Numbered from the stretch's first letter, positions 14,721 through 22,880 are shown. The stretch is 33,914 bases of DNA from a virus (IMGVR_UViG_3300015371_000109:1-33914), one strand, 5' to 3'. The notes: generated by a model not told the origin, from the letters alone. Made by a program: numbers and translations.

Positions 14721-14845
14721 ATTTCATTCACATGCCTTGCGGAACCAATTCGCTTGCGCTACATTCGTTTGTAGACGGGGCAAGAGGCAAGCCGAGGGAA
14801 CCGCGGTTAGGTACAGAAACGGATTTCATAAGTGCATACGTTTGA
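14717..14845 (+). CDS. Possible small coupled ORF, 42 aa
   Basis: ATG overlaps the minor head protein's TGA as ATGA, and the 42-codon frame ends with TGA at 14843-14845, overlapping the GTG start of the protease gene by 14 bases. The product (MNFIHMPCGTNSLALHSF...) is short, with a basic middle (GARGKPREPRLG). Support is mainly the coupling pattern; it fills what would otherwise be a 111-base gap. It may act only to bring ribosomes to the GTG start of the next gene. Confidence 0.35.
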   Translation: MNFIHMPCGTNSLALHSFVDGARGKPREPRLGTETDFISAYV

Positions 14846-16031
14846 CGGCCAGCCCGTCTTTTTCGAAGACGCCGCCATTGCGACGAAAAAGCGCACTCGC
14901 GAAGGGTTTCTCGTCGCTGAGGTTCGAGCCGCGCGAAGCGGCATTTACACGTATGCAGGCGCGGAAGTGGGCCGTCCAGAAATGGACAGGGTCCGCGTTT
15001 ATCGTCCGGAATCGACAGTCTTCGATAAGAAGACATTAGCATCATTCACATCATTAACAATCACGAATGATCATCCGCCTGAGATGGTCAATTCAAAAAA
15101 CTGGGCGAAATACGCCGCAGGAAATACTGGGGACGAAATCTTACGTGATGGCGAATATATACGAATACCCATCATCGTAAAAGACCAAAAAGCCATCGAT
15201 GAAGTTGAATCCGGGAAAGTAGGTCTTTCCTATGGATACACTTGCGATCTCGAATTTAGTCCGGGAGAAGTGAACGGTGAAAAGTATGACGCCGTTCAGA
15301 AATCCTTGACTGGAAATCATCTTGCAATTGTTCACGCTGGGCGTGCAGGCCCACAATGTAAAATTGGCGATTCAGGAGAAGATCAAATGCCCGATAATAT
15401 TCGTAAGATTCTTGTTGACGGTTTCGGTTTTGCAACTGTCACGGATGAATCTGAGCGAGCAATTCTTGCTCTTGCTGACAAGATCAAGAAACTAGAACAA
15501 AGCGTTCAAGATTCGAATACTGCATCCCTCAAGCTCGCGAATGATACGGGCAAGGAAATCTCGTCTCTTAAGGAGACGATTTCTGCTAAGGACGCAGAAC
15601 TTGGCAAGAAAGATGCCGAGATCAAGCTCCTGAAGGATAAGCAGGACGATACGACGCATTTCGAACAAGCCGTTGCAGATCGCATGGATGTTGTTTCTAG
15701 GGCTAAGAAGCTCGGGATCGATGATGCAGCGTGCAAGGGCAAAAAGAATTCTGAGATTGTGCGCCTTGCTGTCGAAAAGAAAATGGGTGACAAGGCCGTC
15801 AAGGATAAGTCGGATGATTACGTTCGTGCCTCTTTCGACATGTTGTCGGATAGTGGCGGCGTGAATACTGACGATCCTATTGCTGCCCATATGCGCGACT
15901 CCAAGCCGCATTATTCCACCTTTACCAATGATGCGGCTGATGGCCGCGAAGCTGCGCATAAGAAGATGCTGGATGATCTTTCTAACGCTTGGAAAGACCC
16001 GGCGCCCATTTCGAATGGCGTGCGCAACTAA
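14832..16031 (+). CDS. DUF2213 prohead protease fused to scaffold region
   Basis: A 399-aa protein. Residues about 1-180 match the DUF2213 phage family, generally taken as the prohead maturation protease: GFLVAEVRAARSGIYTY (25-41), VRVYRPE (54-60), TNDHPPE (78-84), KVGLSYGYTCDL (129-140) and SLTGNHLAIVHAGRAGP (158-174). Residues about 210-275 form a charged coiled coil, followed by a helical acidic tail, as expected for scaffold that templates capsid assembly. GTG at 14832 is the start because a TAA stop lies directly before it in frame and the conserved N-terminal region begins here. The gene lies directly before head decoration and capsid genes. Confidence 0.85.
   Translation: MHTFDGQPVFFEDAAIATKKRTREGFLVAEVRAARSGIYTYAGAEVGRPEMDRVRVYRPESTVFDKKTLASFTSLTITNDHPPEMVNSKNWAKYAAGNTGDEILRDGEYIRIPIIVKDQKAIDEVESGKVGLSYGYTCDLEFSPGEVNGEKYDAVQKSLTGNHLAIVHAGRAGPQCKIGDSGEDQMPDNIRKILVDGFGFATVTDESERAILALADKIKKLEQSVQDSNTASLKLANDTGKEISSLKETISAKDAELGKKDAEIKLLKDKQDDTTHFEQAVADRMDVVSRAKKLGIDDAACKGKKNSEIVRLAVEKKMGDKAVKDKSDDYVRASFDMLSDSGGVNTDDPIAAHMRDSKPHYSTFTNDAADGREAAHKKMLDDLSNAWKDPAPISNGVRN
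15387..16031 (+). CDS. Nested in-frame scaffold protein (internal start)
   Basis: Inside the protease-scaffold gene, ATG at 15387 (codon 186) is preceded by AGGAG at 15374-15378 with an eight-base spacer, a better ribosome site than that of the full-length GTG start. Translation here would give a 214-aa protein (MPDNIRKILVDGFG...) with just the coiled-coil/scaffold part. Nested protease and scaffold products are known for phage lambda (C and Nu3) and other phages. The internal start is visible; its use is inferred. Excess scaffold over protease would fit the better ribosome site. Confidence 0.5.
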   Translation: MPDNIRKILVDGFGFATVTDESERAILALADKIKKLEQSVQDSNTASLKLANDTGKEISSLKETISAKDAELGKKDAEIKLLKDKQDDTTHFEQAVADRMDVVSRAKKLGIDDAACKGKKNSEIVRLAVEKKMGDKAVKDKSDDYVRASFDMLSDSGGVNTDDPIAAHMRDSKPHYSTFTNDAADGREAAHKKMLDDLSNAWKDPAPISNGVRN

Positions 16032-16059
16032 ATCATTTCGAATATAGGGATTCTCAAAA

Positions 16060-16506
16060 ATGCCCGCAGTTCAAACTTCTTATGCTCAAACGATCCTTCC
16101 CGCTGTAGAGGGAATGATCGCGAATAGCGAACCGCACAACATCATTTCGCGTCAGCTTGAGTCTGCCGCTGGAATTGGGTTTGGTAAGGTTTGCGTCCAG
16201 GGTACTGCTGACGAACAGATTCGAGTTTCTGAAACTGTTCGTAAGTTTCGCGGCATTACTGTCATGTCGCACAATGCCAGTCGCGGTATCGCCGATTCCT
16301 ATGAACAATATGAGACCGTGCCAGTTCTTGAGCGCGGGACCATTTGGGTTATGGCATCGGTTGCTGTTGCTGTCGGCGATCCTGCCTACTATGTGCCGGC
16401 TACTGGCGTTATTACGAACGTTGCAACGTCGAATACTGCGATTCCTGATGGATCGTTTGATTCGTCTACCACTGGCGCCGGTCTTGCGATCCTTCGCATT
16501 GGCTAA
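16060..16506 (+). CDS. Head decoration/structural cement-like protein
   Basis: A 148-aa protein starting MPAVQTSYAQTILPAVEGMIAN. The order protease - small structural protein - capsid, together with the sequence pattern (GKVCVQGTADEQIRV, GTIWVMASVAVAVGDPAYYV, TGAGLAILRIG at the C-terminus), fits small beta-rich proteins that stabilise the capsid shell in DUF2184-type phages. The start follows AGGGATT. No enzymatic motif. It could be called a cement or minor capsid protein; the precise capsid site is not inferable. Confidence 0.7.
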   Translation: MPAVQTSYAQTILPAVEGMIANSEPHNIISRQLESAAGIGFGKVCVQGTADEQIRVSETVRKFRGITVMSHNASRGIADSYEQYETVPVLERGTIWVMASVAVAVGDPAYYVPATGVITNVATSNTAIPDGSFDSSTTGAGLAILRIG

Positions 16507-16533
16507 TGCTATTTGAATTAAAGGAAAGCTTCG

Positions 16534-17484
16534 ATGCCCATCATGCAATTACAGGATGCTCCGCAACGGGCGCTTTCGTTTCTGTTAAATCAGACGATGC
16601 GCATCGAACGCGAAGCTTATGCGGTTCGTTACCCTGATATCCAGTATCCACAGCTTGTTCCGGTTGACACTACTGGGCCGGCCTGGGTTAAGGGCGTAAC
16701 TTACTTTAGTTCCGACATGGTCGGCCGTGCGAAATGGTTTGCTGCCCGCGGTCAAGACGTTCCGCATGCGGAAGTCTTACGCGAGAAGTTCGAAACCGTT
16801 ATCGGCATGGGTGCGGTTGGTTACGATTACGACATTGAAGAGCTTGCCGTTGCTCAGATGCAGGGCGTTGATCTTCGTGCCGATAAGGCCGCTGCTGCCC
16901 GTCGCGCTTCGGAGGAGTTTATTGACAAGGTTGCCATTACTGGCGACACTACCAAGAACTACCTTGGACTTGTTAATCAGACTTCCGTTACGGCCGGTTC
17001 GGTTGCTGCAACTGGTACTGGCTCGACTACGACTTGGTCGACTAAGTCTGCTGATAATATCTTAGCGGATATTAACGCAGTTCTTACGTCTCAGTTCAAT
17101 ACTACGTATGGGGCTGAGATGGCGAATACGCTTCTCATTCCCTATTCTCGCCTTCTGTCAATCTCGACGATGCGTATTGATCAGTACAATACGCAGACTG
17201 TTCTTGATTGGATGGGGCAGAACAACATTTACACTCGCCAGACTGGCCAGCCCCTTACCATTCGTGGAATTTGGGGCTTAGATACTGCCGGTTCTGGCGG
17301 AACTGCTCGAATGGTTGCTTATCGGCGCTCGCCTGATGTTCTTGTTATGCAGATGCCGATGCCATTCCAGTTCTTGCCGCCCTGGCAGCAAGCGCCATTA
17401 CTTTTCGAGGTTCCTGGCATTATGCGTATTTCTGGTGTTGACGTTCGCCGTCCCCAGGCAATGCGCTATGGTGACGGAATCTAA
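16534..17484 (+). CDS. Major capsid protein, DUF2184 family
   Basis: A 316-aa capsid protein that forms the icosahedral shell. Signature regions of the DUF2184 family include a N-terminal 'YPDIQYPQLVPVDTTGPAWVK' stretch (about 30-50), GAVGYDYDIEELAVAQMQG (about 94-112), RRASEEFIDKVAITGD (about 123-138), IPYSRLLSISTMR, and the C-terminal LPPWQQAPLLFEVPGIMRISGVDVRRPQAMRYGDGI. ATG at 16534 has a good AAAGGAAAG ribosome site. Gene order after protease and cement protein supports the call. Confidence 0.92.
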   Translation: MPIMQLQDAPQRALSFLLNQTMRIEREAYAVRYPDIQYPQLVPVDTTGPAWVKGVTYFSSDMVGRAKWFAARGQDVPHAEVLREKFETVIGMGAVGYDYDIEELAVAQMQGVDLRADKAAAARRASEEFIDKVAITGDTTKNYLGLVNQTSVTAGSVAATGTGSTTTWSTKSADNILADINAVLTSQFNTTYGAEMANTLLIPYSRLLSISTMRIDQYNTQTVLDWMGQNNIYTRQTGQPLTIRGIWGLDTAGSGGTARMVAYRRSPDVLVMQMPMPFQFLPPWQQAPLLFEVPGIMRISGVDVRRPQAMRYGDGI

Positions 17485-17507
17485 ATAGTTAGATTTGGAG
17501 ACGAACA

Positions 17508-18119
17508 ATGGAACTTCGAAATAAGTCCCCTGGCGCTCGCATTGTTAATCGCGACACTGGGCGCAAGAATCAAGCTGGCGATAAGATTGGCGAGCCGGTT
17601 CTTGTAATGCCGGGCCAAGTCCTTAACGACTTTACGCCTGTTAATCCCGATGATCCTGTTTTCGTCGGGATGTGTGAAAGTGGTGATCTTGTTCTTGATG
17701 GCAAGCATGCTTCCAAGCAACTTGATGCCGAAGCAAAGCTCAACAAAGAACGTGAAGAGCTTGACAAGAAGTCTCGTGAACTTCAGCAGCAGTTCCATGA
17801 ACTTGCACGCCAGCGTGAAGAGTTGAAGCATCTTCGTAACCCGATGGATGTTTCGAATCGCGAAGCTGCAATGATCGCAGGAACCATTCCTGGCGTTGCT
17901 GATCCTTTACCGCCCGGTACTGACACCAAGGGCGGCAAGGAAAGCGAAGAGGCATTGCGACGCGCTGGACTTGATCCCAAGGAAGCACAAGGCGCAAATC
18001 CTGCCACTGGCGGGGCTGACAAGGCGCATCTTGACCAAAAGGCACAAGATGCACAGGCCCAGCAAGCCAAGGATGCCGCAGCTTCTAAGCAACCGCAGCA
18101 GCAACCGCCAAAGAAGTAA
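17508..18119 (+). CDS. Hypothetical post-capsid protein with coiled coil, 203 aa
   Basis: Starts MELRNKSPGARIVNRDTGRK and has a small beta-like N-terminal part (about 1-65: a 'PVLVMPGQVLNDFTPVN' segment), a long charged coiled coil (about 72-110, KLNKEREELDKKSRELQQQF), and a low-complexity alanine/glutamine/lysine tail ending QQQPPKK. It directly follows the capsid gene. Capsid-associated or head-completion roles are common there, but no named family is recognised. ATG has GGAG upstream. Confidence 0.7.
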   Translation: MELRNKSPGARIVNRDTGRKNQAGDKIGEPVLVMPGQVLNDFTPVNPDDPVFVGMCESGDLVLDGKHASKQLDAEAKLNKEREELDKKSRELQQQFHELARQREELKHLRNPMDVSNREAAMIAGTIPGVADPLPPGTDTKGGKESEEALRRAGLDPKEAQGANPATGGADKAHLDQKAQDAQAQQAKDAAASKQPQQQPPKK

Positions 18120-18545
18120 ATGCCGGATTACGTAGCTCCGGGAGTCGCTGACTTTCTAGACAGATTTCCGGAATTCCGGGATCAGGACGATTCAGTAATT
18201 GAATTAGTCCTGACAGATGCTAACACCCTCGTAACTTCAAACTGGATACCAAGTTTGCGAGTTATGGGGGTGTTGCTCTTGACTGCGCACATTCTCTACA
18301 TAGAGAATTTAATTGCGTACAAAACTTCAAAGGGCACTGGAATTACAGGAACGAAAAGTTCTGGTGTTGTGAAAAGCCAAAAAGTGGGGCCGCTTTCTGT
18401 TGATTATGCAGAAACTTCGAAACAATTTGGCGGATCAACAATTAATACCAATGTTGCTACTGCCGATCTAAGCTCTTCTCCATACGGTTTAAGGTTCTTG
18501 GAATTACTGCATTTAAGTGAACCGGCTGCAATTCTCGTTGTCTAA
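18120..18545 (+). CDS. DUF4054-type head-tail connector protein
   Basis: A 141-aa protein with the N-terminal 'FLDRFPEFRDQDDSVIELVLTDA' pattern and a central helix (LRVMGVLLLTAHILYIENLI) characteristic of DUF4054 proteins, which are believed to form the ring beneath the portal in head-to-tail joining. The C-terminal half is glycine/serine-rich and ends in a 'YGLRFLELLHL' helix. Start ATG immediately follows the previous stop. Position after capsid and before HK97 gp10-like gene is the usual one. Confidence 0.8.
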   Translation: MPDYVAPGVADFLDRFPEFRDQDDSVIELVLTDANTLVTSNWIPSLRVMGVLLLTAHILYIENLIAYKTSKGTGITGTKSSGVVKSQKVGPLSVDYAETSKQFGGSTINTNVATADLSSSPYGLRFLELLHLSEPAAILVV

Positions 18546-18914
18546 ATGTATGAATATCAAGCCAAATACATTAGGGTTGTCGATGGCGATACTGTTGATC
18601 TCGACATTGATCTTGGTTTAGATATTCATCATCAGATCAGAGTAAGGTTGTATGGGATAAATACTCCAGAACTTCATTCGCCTGATCCTGAAGAGCAAAA
18701 GAAGGCAAAAGAGGCCAAACGATATTTAGAATATTCTTTGCTAATTCTGCCGAATTTAAAAAGTAAAGACCTATTAGTTAGGACAAAGAAAGATAAAACA
18801 GAGAAATATGGCAGATATCTTGCTGAAATCTTTACAGATAATGATCCGGTTTCAGTTAATCAAAAACTGATAGACGCTGGCTTTGCTGTTCCTTACTTCG
18901 GAAAGAATGAATAA
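18546..18914 (+). CDS. Staphylococcal-nuclease-like (thermonuclease) protein
   Basis: A 122-aa SNase-fold protein: VVDGDTVDLDIDLG (11-24), RVRLYGINTPE (32-42) and EKYGRYLAEIF (86-96). Residues D20/D22, R34, E42 and R90 correspond by position to the metal- and phosphate-binding residues of the staphylococcal enzyme (compare its R35, E43 and R87), so it is probably active as a calcium-dependent nuclease. No signal peptide, so it would act in the cell or virion rather than be secreted. It is embedded in the head completion genes (the ATG directly follows the DUF4054 stop, and its stop overlaps the next start). A role in packaging, DNA degradation or defence is possible. Confidence 0.85.
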   Translation: MYEYQAKYIRVVDGDTVDLDIDLGLDIHHQIRVRLYGINTPELHSPDPEEQKKAKEAKRYLEYSLLILPNLKSKDLLVRTKKDKTEKYGRYLAEIFTDNDPVSVNQKLIDAGFAVPYFGKNE

Positions 18915-19381
18915 TGCCCGTCGATTTTGTTGTCACAAACAGAAAAGGCGACATGTTTAAGGCAGTTGAGGAAATCGGCGCATCTGAAGTTGTTGTTGGA
19001 TTTGAGAACAAGACCCATAAAAATAGTAATCTTCGCGTTGCTCAGATTGCATACATTATGGAAACCGGGAGTCCCGTTCGAAATATTCCGGCCCGTCCAT
19101 TCTTTTTTCCGGGACTTTTGAACGCAAGGCAAGAAATCAAATCTTTGTCAAAATATTACGGCGCTTTGGCCGCACTTGGAAATAGAGGCGCGGTTACTAA
19201 TGGGCTTGATGCTATAGGCCGAGCGGCTGTAAACTCTATCCGCCGTAAACTTTTGAGCGGTCCTTTTGCGCCTCTCGCGCCCGCAACAGTAAAGGCTAAA
19301 GGTCACGACATTCCCTTGATAGACACTGGCGAAATGTTGGAATCGATCACTTACCGCGTTCGCAGAAGTTCTAAGCGATAA
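18914..19381 (+). CDS. HK97 gp10/Mu gpG-like tail completion protein
   Basis: A 155-aa protein with the arrangement VAQIAYIMETGSPVRNIPARPFF (about 43-64), AIGRAAVNSIRRKLLSGPF (about 98-118) and TVKAKGHDIPLIDTGEMLESI (about 124-145). The 'ETG....IPARPF' and 'PLIDTGEM...I' motifs are typical of HK97 gp10/virion morphogenesis proteins that complete the head-tail junction. ATG overlaps the preceding stop as TAATG. Length is normal. Confidence 0.8.
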   Translation: MPVDFVVTNRKGDMFKAVEEIGASEVVVGFENKTHKNSNLRVAQIAYIMETGSPVRNIPARPFFFPGLLNARQEIKSLSKYYGALAALGNRGAVTNGLDAIGRAAVNSIRRKLLSGPFAPLAPATVKAKGHDIPLIDTGEMLESITYRVRRSSKR

Positions 19382-19387
19382 AATTCC

Positions 19388-19774
19388 ATGCCTGCGTTTG
19401 ATGCTTATCCGTTATTGAATAATCCTGACTTTAAGGTTCCTGGCGGTTTTACTGTTAGGAAATACACAATTACTGAAGATGAAAATGGCATCGGAGTTAA
19501 AACCTTTGAAGACGTTCATGCCGAGGGTGTAATCGTTCCTTCTGGTTCTTTAGGAATGGAACGAACGGCCGAAGAAGAAAGGCAAGGGTCAGGAATTACA
19601 GTGTACACTCAAACTCCAATTTCTACAGGCGATGCTTCAATTGATCAGCCGGCAGATGATATCGTCTGGAATAACCTTTTATGGCAAGTAGTCTCGCAAG
19701 ACGATTACTCGATTTGGGGTTTTAATGTAGCGGAAGCAATAATGCAGGACCCTGGAGGAAGGCCAGTTGCCTAA
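19388..19774 (+). CDS. Head-tail joining/neck protein, 128 aa
   Basis: Starts MPAFDAYPLLNNPDFKVPGGF. It has beta-rich residues and 'GVIVPSGSLGMERTAEEERQGSGITVYTQTPI', typical of small neck proteins that sit in this place in myoviruses (between the gp10-like protein and the neck terminator). No named domain is certain. It overlaps the following gene's TTG start by eight bases. Probably part of the neck ring. Confidence 0.6.
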   Translation: MPAFDAYPLLNNPDFKVPGGFTVRKYTITEDENGIGVKTFEDVHAEGVIVPSGSLGMERTAEEERQGSGITVYTQTPISTGDASIDQPADDIVWNNLLWQVVSQDDYSIWGFNVAEAIMQDPGGRPVA

Positions 19775-20399
19775 CACATCAGCATCAGGAGGTTTTTTAC
19801 TTCCTACAAACATACAACCTGCCTCAGATTTTGATATTGATCGGCAGTTGAATGTTTTTATTGCTGGTACGGCAGGCTTACCGGGTTCTTTAGTTCGTCC
19901 GCGTTGGCAACCGGAACCGCCAACGATACCTGCACCATCTGTAGACTGGATTGCATTCGGTAAGACTAAGGAAGAAAAACAACCGGGATCGCCATATATT
20001 CGTCATGTTCCAATAGATGAAAGCGATCCTAATGATGTTGGACAAGATAGGCTTTTTCATATTGGATACCTTCATTATTTAGTTTCTTTTTATGGACCGA
20101 ACTGCGAAAAGATCGCAGGCATAGTCTCTGATGGTCTAGACGTAAACCAGAATCACGAAGTTCTTGATCCATTAGGATTAAGATTACGTTACACTGGCGA
20201 TCAAATTCTTATACCAGAACAAGTCAATAAAGTCTGGTATAGGCGCGTAGACATGGAACTAATGTTCGAGCATACTTATGTGCGCGAATATGCAGTTCAA
20301 AACATCATCGAAGCTCTTGGCGAGATTCATACTCAACGGCCGCAGCCCGATGGGGAAATTGTGTCCGTTGATTGGGATACAGAAAGGATTATAAGATGA
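19767..20399 (+). CDS. Neck terminator-like protein, 210 aa
   Basis: TTG at 19767 is the start, supported by GGAGGAAGG just upstream; the first in-frame ATG would cut away most of the protein. The product contains 'FLLPTNIQPASDFDIDRQL', 'LVRPRWQPEPPTIPAPSVDWIAFG', a central YLHYLVSFYGPNCEKIAG and 'VWYRRVDMELMFEHTYVREYAVQNI', the pattern of the phage neck terminator family (LIC_12616-like/ gp12-like), which caps the tail tube. Position directly before the sheath gene agrees. Confidence 0.75.
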   Translation: MPNTSASGGFLLPTNIQPASDFDIDRQLNVFIAGTAGLPGSLVRPRWQPEPPTIPAPSVDWIAFGKTKEEKQPGSPYIRHVPIDESDPNDVGQDRLFHIGYLHYLVSFYGPNCEKIAGIVSDGLDVNQNHEVLDPLGLRLRYTGDQILIPEQVNKVWYRRVDMELMFEHTYVREYAVQNIIEALGEIHTQRPQPDGEIVSVDWDTERIIR

Positions 20400-21883
20400 A
20401 TCGAGGTTTATCCGTTTCGGGTGTTGTTTCTGTTGATGTAAACATCAGCCCGATTGCCGCAGGCTATCGTAACTTTGGTGTCGCTCTTGTTCTCGGTGAC
20501 AGCGACATTATTGACGTTGGCGAACGTGTCCGCTTCTATCGGACCTTAGACGAGGTTGCAGAAGAGTTTGGAACTTCTACTCCCGAATATAATGCTGCTG
20601 TTCTCTATTTCTCGCAATTACCTCGCCCCAATTCTCTTTATATTGGACGTTGGGCGCGTATCGACACCAAGGCAGTTCTTCATGGTGGCGTTTTAAATCC
20701 AACCGATCTCGATATGGCTACTTGGACCGCTATTACTAACGGTTCCATGTCCATTACTGTCGGTGGCGTTGTTAAGAACATTGCGTCTCTTAACTTCTCT
20801 TCGGATACGAACCTCAACCAAGTTGCTGCAAGAATTCAGGCCGCAACGACCGGCATCGAAGTTACTTGGGACGCTACTTATGATCGCTTCGATGTTAAGT
20901 CGGTTGCTACTGGCCCGACTAACGGTGTTCTGACTTATGCTTCTGCAACAGGTGCAGGAACAGACATTTCTTCGAAGATGCAGCTTCGCTCTGGTCAAGC
21001 AAATGCTCCGGTGAACGGAATGCTTGCCGAAACTGCTCTTGCTGCGACTCAGGCTTGTGCGTCTATGTCTTCGGAATGGTATGCAGTTGCTTTTGCTGCC
21101 TCTACTATGCCGACCGATAATGCGCTTGTTGATGTTTCTGCATACATTGAAGGAACTGAGCGTTCCCGTATGCATATCATCACTGCCCAGGCTTCGGCTT
21201 GCCTTGATCCGCTTAACTCTACTGATATCGGATCGCGCCTTAAGGCAATCCGCTATATGCGCAGCTTTGTGCAGTACAGCACTTACAATAAGTATGCTGC
21301 GCTTTCTGCCTTCGCGCGTGCTGCTACTGTCGACTTTGAGGCTAACAATACTACGTTGACCTTGAAGTTCAAGCAAGAACCGGGCGTGCAGATTGAAATC
21401 TTGACTGAAACTCAGGCAAGCATTCTGACGAGCAAGAACATCAACGTCTTTGTGCAGTATGACAACGATACGGCCATTCTGCAAGAAGGCGTTATGAGTA
21501 ATGGATACTTCTTTGACGAAGTCCATAACTCGGATTGGTTTGCCAATGCTCTGCAAGTGGACGTTTGGAATCTTCTTTATCAGTCCCAAACCAAGATTCC
21601 CCAGACCGATCCTGGCATTGCCATGATCACGACGGTTTGCGAGGCTACCTGCGAGCGCGCGGTCAATAACGGCATGTTGGCCCCTGGCGTTTGGGGAGGT
21701 GGCCCGGTGGGCTTGCTACGGCCCGGAATGACCCTTTCGCGAGGCTATTACGTTTTTGCTCCGCTTGTGGCGACGCAACCGGCTGCATTACGTGAACAGC
21801 GCATTGCGCCAACAATTCAAATTTGCGGCAAGTTTGCTGGTGCAGTGCACTTCGTGAACATCATCGTGAACTTGAACAGGTAA
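20396..21883 (+). CDS. Contractile tail sheath protein, DUF3383 family
   Basis: A 495-aa tail sheath subunit that contracts to drive the tube through the envelope. It shows the DUF3383 pattern: N-terminal 'SGVVSVDVNISPIAAGYRNFGVALVLG', 'YFSQLPRPNSLYIGRWA', a central variable insertion (about 110-230) and the C-terminal 'FKQEPGVQIEILTETQASILTSKNINVFVQYDNDTAIL'. ATG at 20396 overlaps the neck gene's TGA as ATGA and follows AAAGGAT; an ATG-less upstream extension is not needed. The gene defines the phage as a contractile-tail type. Confidence 0.9.
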   Translation: MNRGLSVSGVVSVDVNISPIAAGYRNFGVALVLGDSDIIDVGERVRFYRTLDEVAEEFGTSTPEYNAAVLYFSQLPRPNSLYIGRWARIDTKAVLHGGVLNPTDLDMATWTAITNGSMSITVGGVVKNIASLNFSSDTNLNQVAARIQAATTGIEVTWDATYDRFDVKSVATGPTNGVLTYASATGAGTDISSKMQLRSGQANAPVNGMLAETALAATQACASMSSEWYAVAFAASTMPTDNALVDVSAYIEGTERSRMHIITAQASACLDPLNSTDIGSRLKAIRYMRSFVQYSTYNKYAALSAFARAATVDFEANNTTLTLKFKQEPGVQIEILTETQASILTSKNINVFVQYDNDTAILQEGVMSNGYFFDEVHNSDWFANALQVDVWNLLYQSQTKIPQTDPGIAMITTVCEATCERAVNNGMLAPGVWGGGPVGLLRPGMTLSRGYYVFAPLVATQPAALREQRIAPTIQICGKFAGAVHFVNIIVNLNR

Positions 21884-22335
21884 TGGCAAGCTATTCTTTC
21901 GCTGATGTAATAGCAACTCTAGTGGCTCCCGCTGGCAACATAACGCTGGCGGGGGACTCAAGTGGTGCTGTTGCAGATGAGGGAATATCAATAGAAAAAG
22001 CCGAAGATAGAAACACCATGATGGTGGGATGTCAAGGCGAAATAATGCACTGTAAGCATGCGGCAGTAAATGGCGTCATTAGAATACGATTGCTTAAGAT
22101 AAGTCCCAATAATGGTAAGCTAATGAACCTCATGAATTCTTTAGACGGAGACATGTGGGGCACTGGCCAATTCTCTGTTCGTGATCGTGTTAAGGGTGAT
22201 GTTATTAGTGCTGCTGAAGTTGCATTTACTGGACCGCCTACCATTGTTTATGGAAAGCTTGGTGGCATACAGGAATGGACTTTTCATGCCGGCTTTATGA
22301 GTGCAATGCTCTATGCAGGCTCACCTATCAGGTAA
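21883..22335 (+). CDS. Tail tube protein, DUF3277 family (copy 1)
   Basis: A 150-aa tube subunit starting MASYSFADVIATLVAPAG; ATG overlaps the sheath stop as TAATG. The DUF3277 pattern includes ISIEKAEDRNTMMVG (about 35-49), 'GEIMHCKHAAVNGVIRIRLLK', a 'FSVRDRVKGDVISAAEVAFTGPP' strand and the C-terminal YGKLGGIQEWTFHAG. It forms stacked hexamer rings within the sheath. A second paralogue follows 20 bases downstream, sharing long identical segments, so this may be one of two alternating or specialised tube proteins. Confidence 0.85.
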   Translation: MASYSFADVIATLVAPAGNITLAGDSSGAVADEGISIEKAEDRNTMMVGCQGEIMHCKHAAVNGVIRIRLLKISPNNGKLMNLMNSLDGDMWGTGQFSVRDRVKGDVISAAEVAFTGPPTIVYGKLGGIQEWTFHAGFMSAMLYAGSPIR

Positions 22336-22354
22336 CGCTTAGGAGAAATCTAAA

Positions 22355-22813
22355 ATGGCAAGCTACAGCTTTAAAGATGTTGGCGCTTCTATCGCTGGCC
22401 CTGGCGGAAGCATCAACCTTGGTATGGGTTCCGGCGCTGCTGAAGAAGGTATTACTTTCGAGCGTACGGAAGATCATAATACTATGGTTACTGGCGCCGA
22501 TGGCGAAGTAATGCATTCCTTACACGTTTCTGACTCGGGCAGCATTCGTGTTAGGTTGTTGAAGACTTCGCCGATTAACGGCCAATTACTCAACATGTAT
22601 AAGGCGCAACGCGCATCTGCCTCGCAATGGGGACAGAATGTGATTTCCGTTCGCGACTTTGTTCGTGGCGATAAGATGGTTGCGAGCGTTGTAGCCTTCA
22701 CTGGACCGCCAAGTTTATCTTTTGGAAAGCTTGGTGCAATTCAGGAATGGTTATTTCATGCCGGTCACATTGATCCGACTCTTGATGCTGGCGTTCCTCC
22801 TCCGACTATTTAA
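22355..22813 (+). CDS. Tail tube protein, DUF3277 family (copy 2)
   Basis: A 152-aa paralogue of the preceding gene, starting MASYSFKDVGASIAGPGG, with a strong TTAGGAG ribosome site. The shared segments include MASYSF at the start, 'ERTEDHNTMVTG' versus 'EKAEDRNTMMVG', RVRLLKTSPINGQLL versus RIRLLKISPNNGKLM, VAFTGPP, and GKLGAIQEWLFHAG versus GKLGGIQEWTFHAG; I judge the two about half identical along their length by eye. The second copy ends PPPTI and looks slightly more standard. The better ribosome site suggests higher production. Confidence 0.85.
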   Translation: MASYSFKDVGASIAGPGGSINLGMGSGAAEEGITFERTEDHNTMVTGADGEVMHSLHVSDSGSIRVRLLKTSPINGQLLNMYKAQRASASQWGQNVISVRDFVRGDKMVASVVAFTGPPSLSFGKLGAIQEWLFHAGHIDPTLDAGVPPPTI

Positions 22814-22833
22814 CACTTGATTGAAACGCCAAT

Positions 22834-22854
22834 GAGCGCTAAAGTCTTTAGCTC
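22834..22854 (+). other. Intergenic hairpin between tail tube and chaperone
   Basis: GCTAAA (22838-22843), a three-base loop, and TTTAGC (22847-22852), with possible further pairing of GAG and CTC after bulged bases. There is no T-run, so it is probably not a simple terminator. It may reduce readthrough or protect the abundant tube mRNA's 3' end. Confidence 0.25.
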
Positions 22855-22880
22855 GACTTTGAGAACGGAGACTTGCGCTT

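Noticed and set aside
20693-21589. 298-codon minus-strand frame under the tail sheath gene
   Set aside because: It is antisense to a clearly recognisable sheath gene, and the serine/arginine-rich product is typical of a shadow frame.
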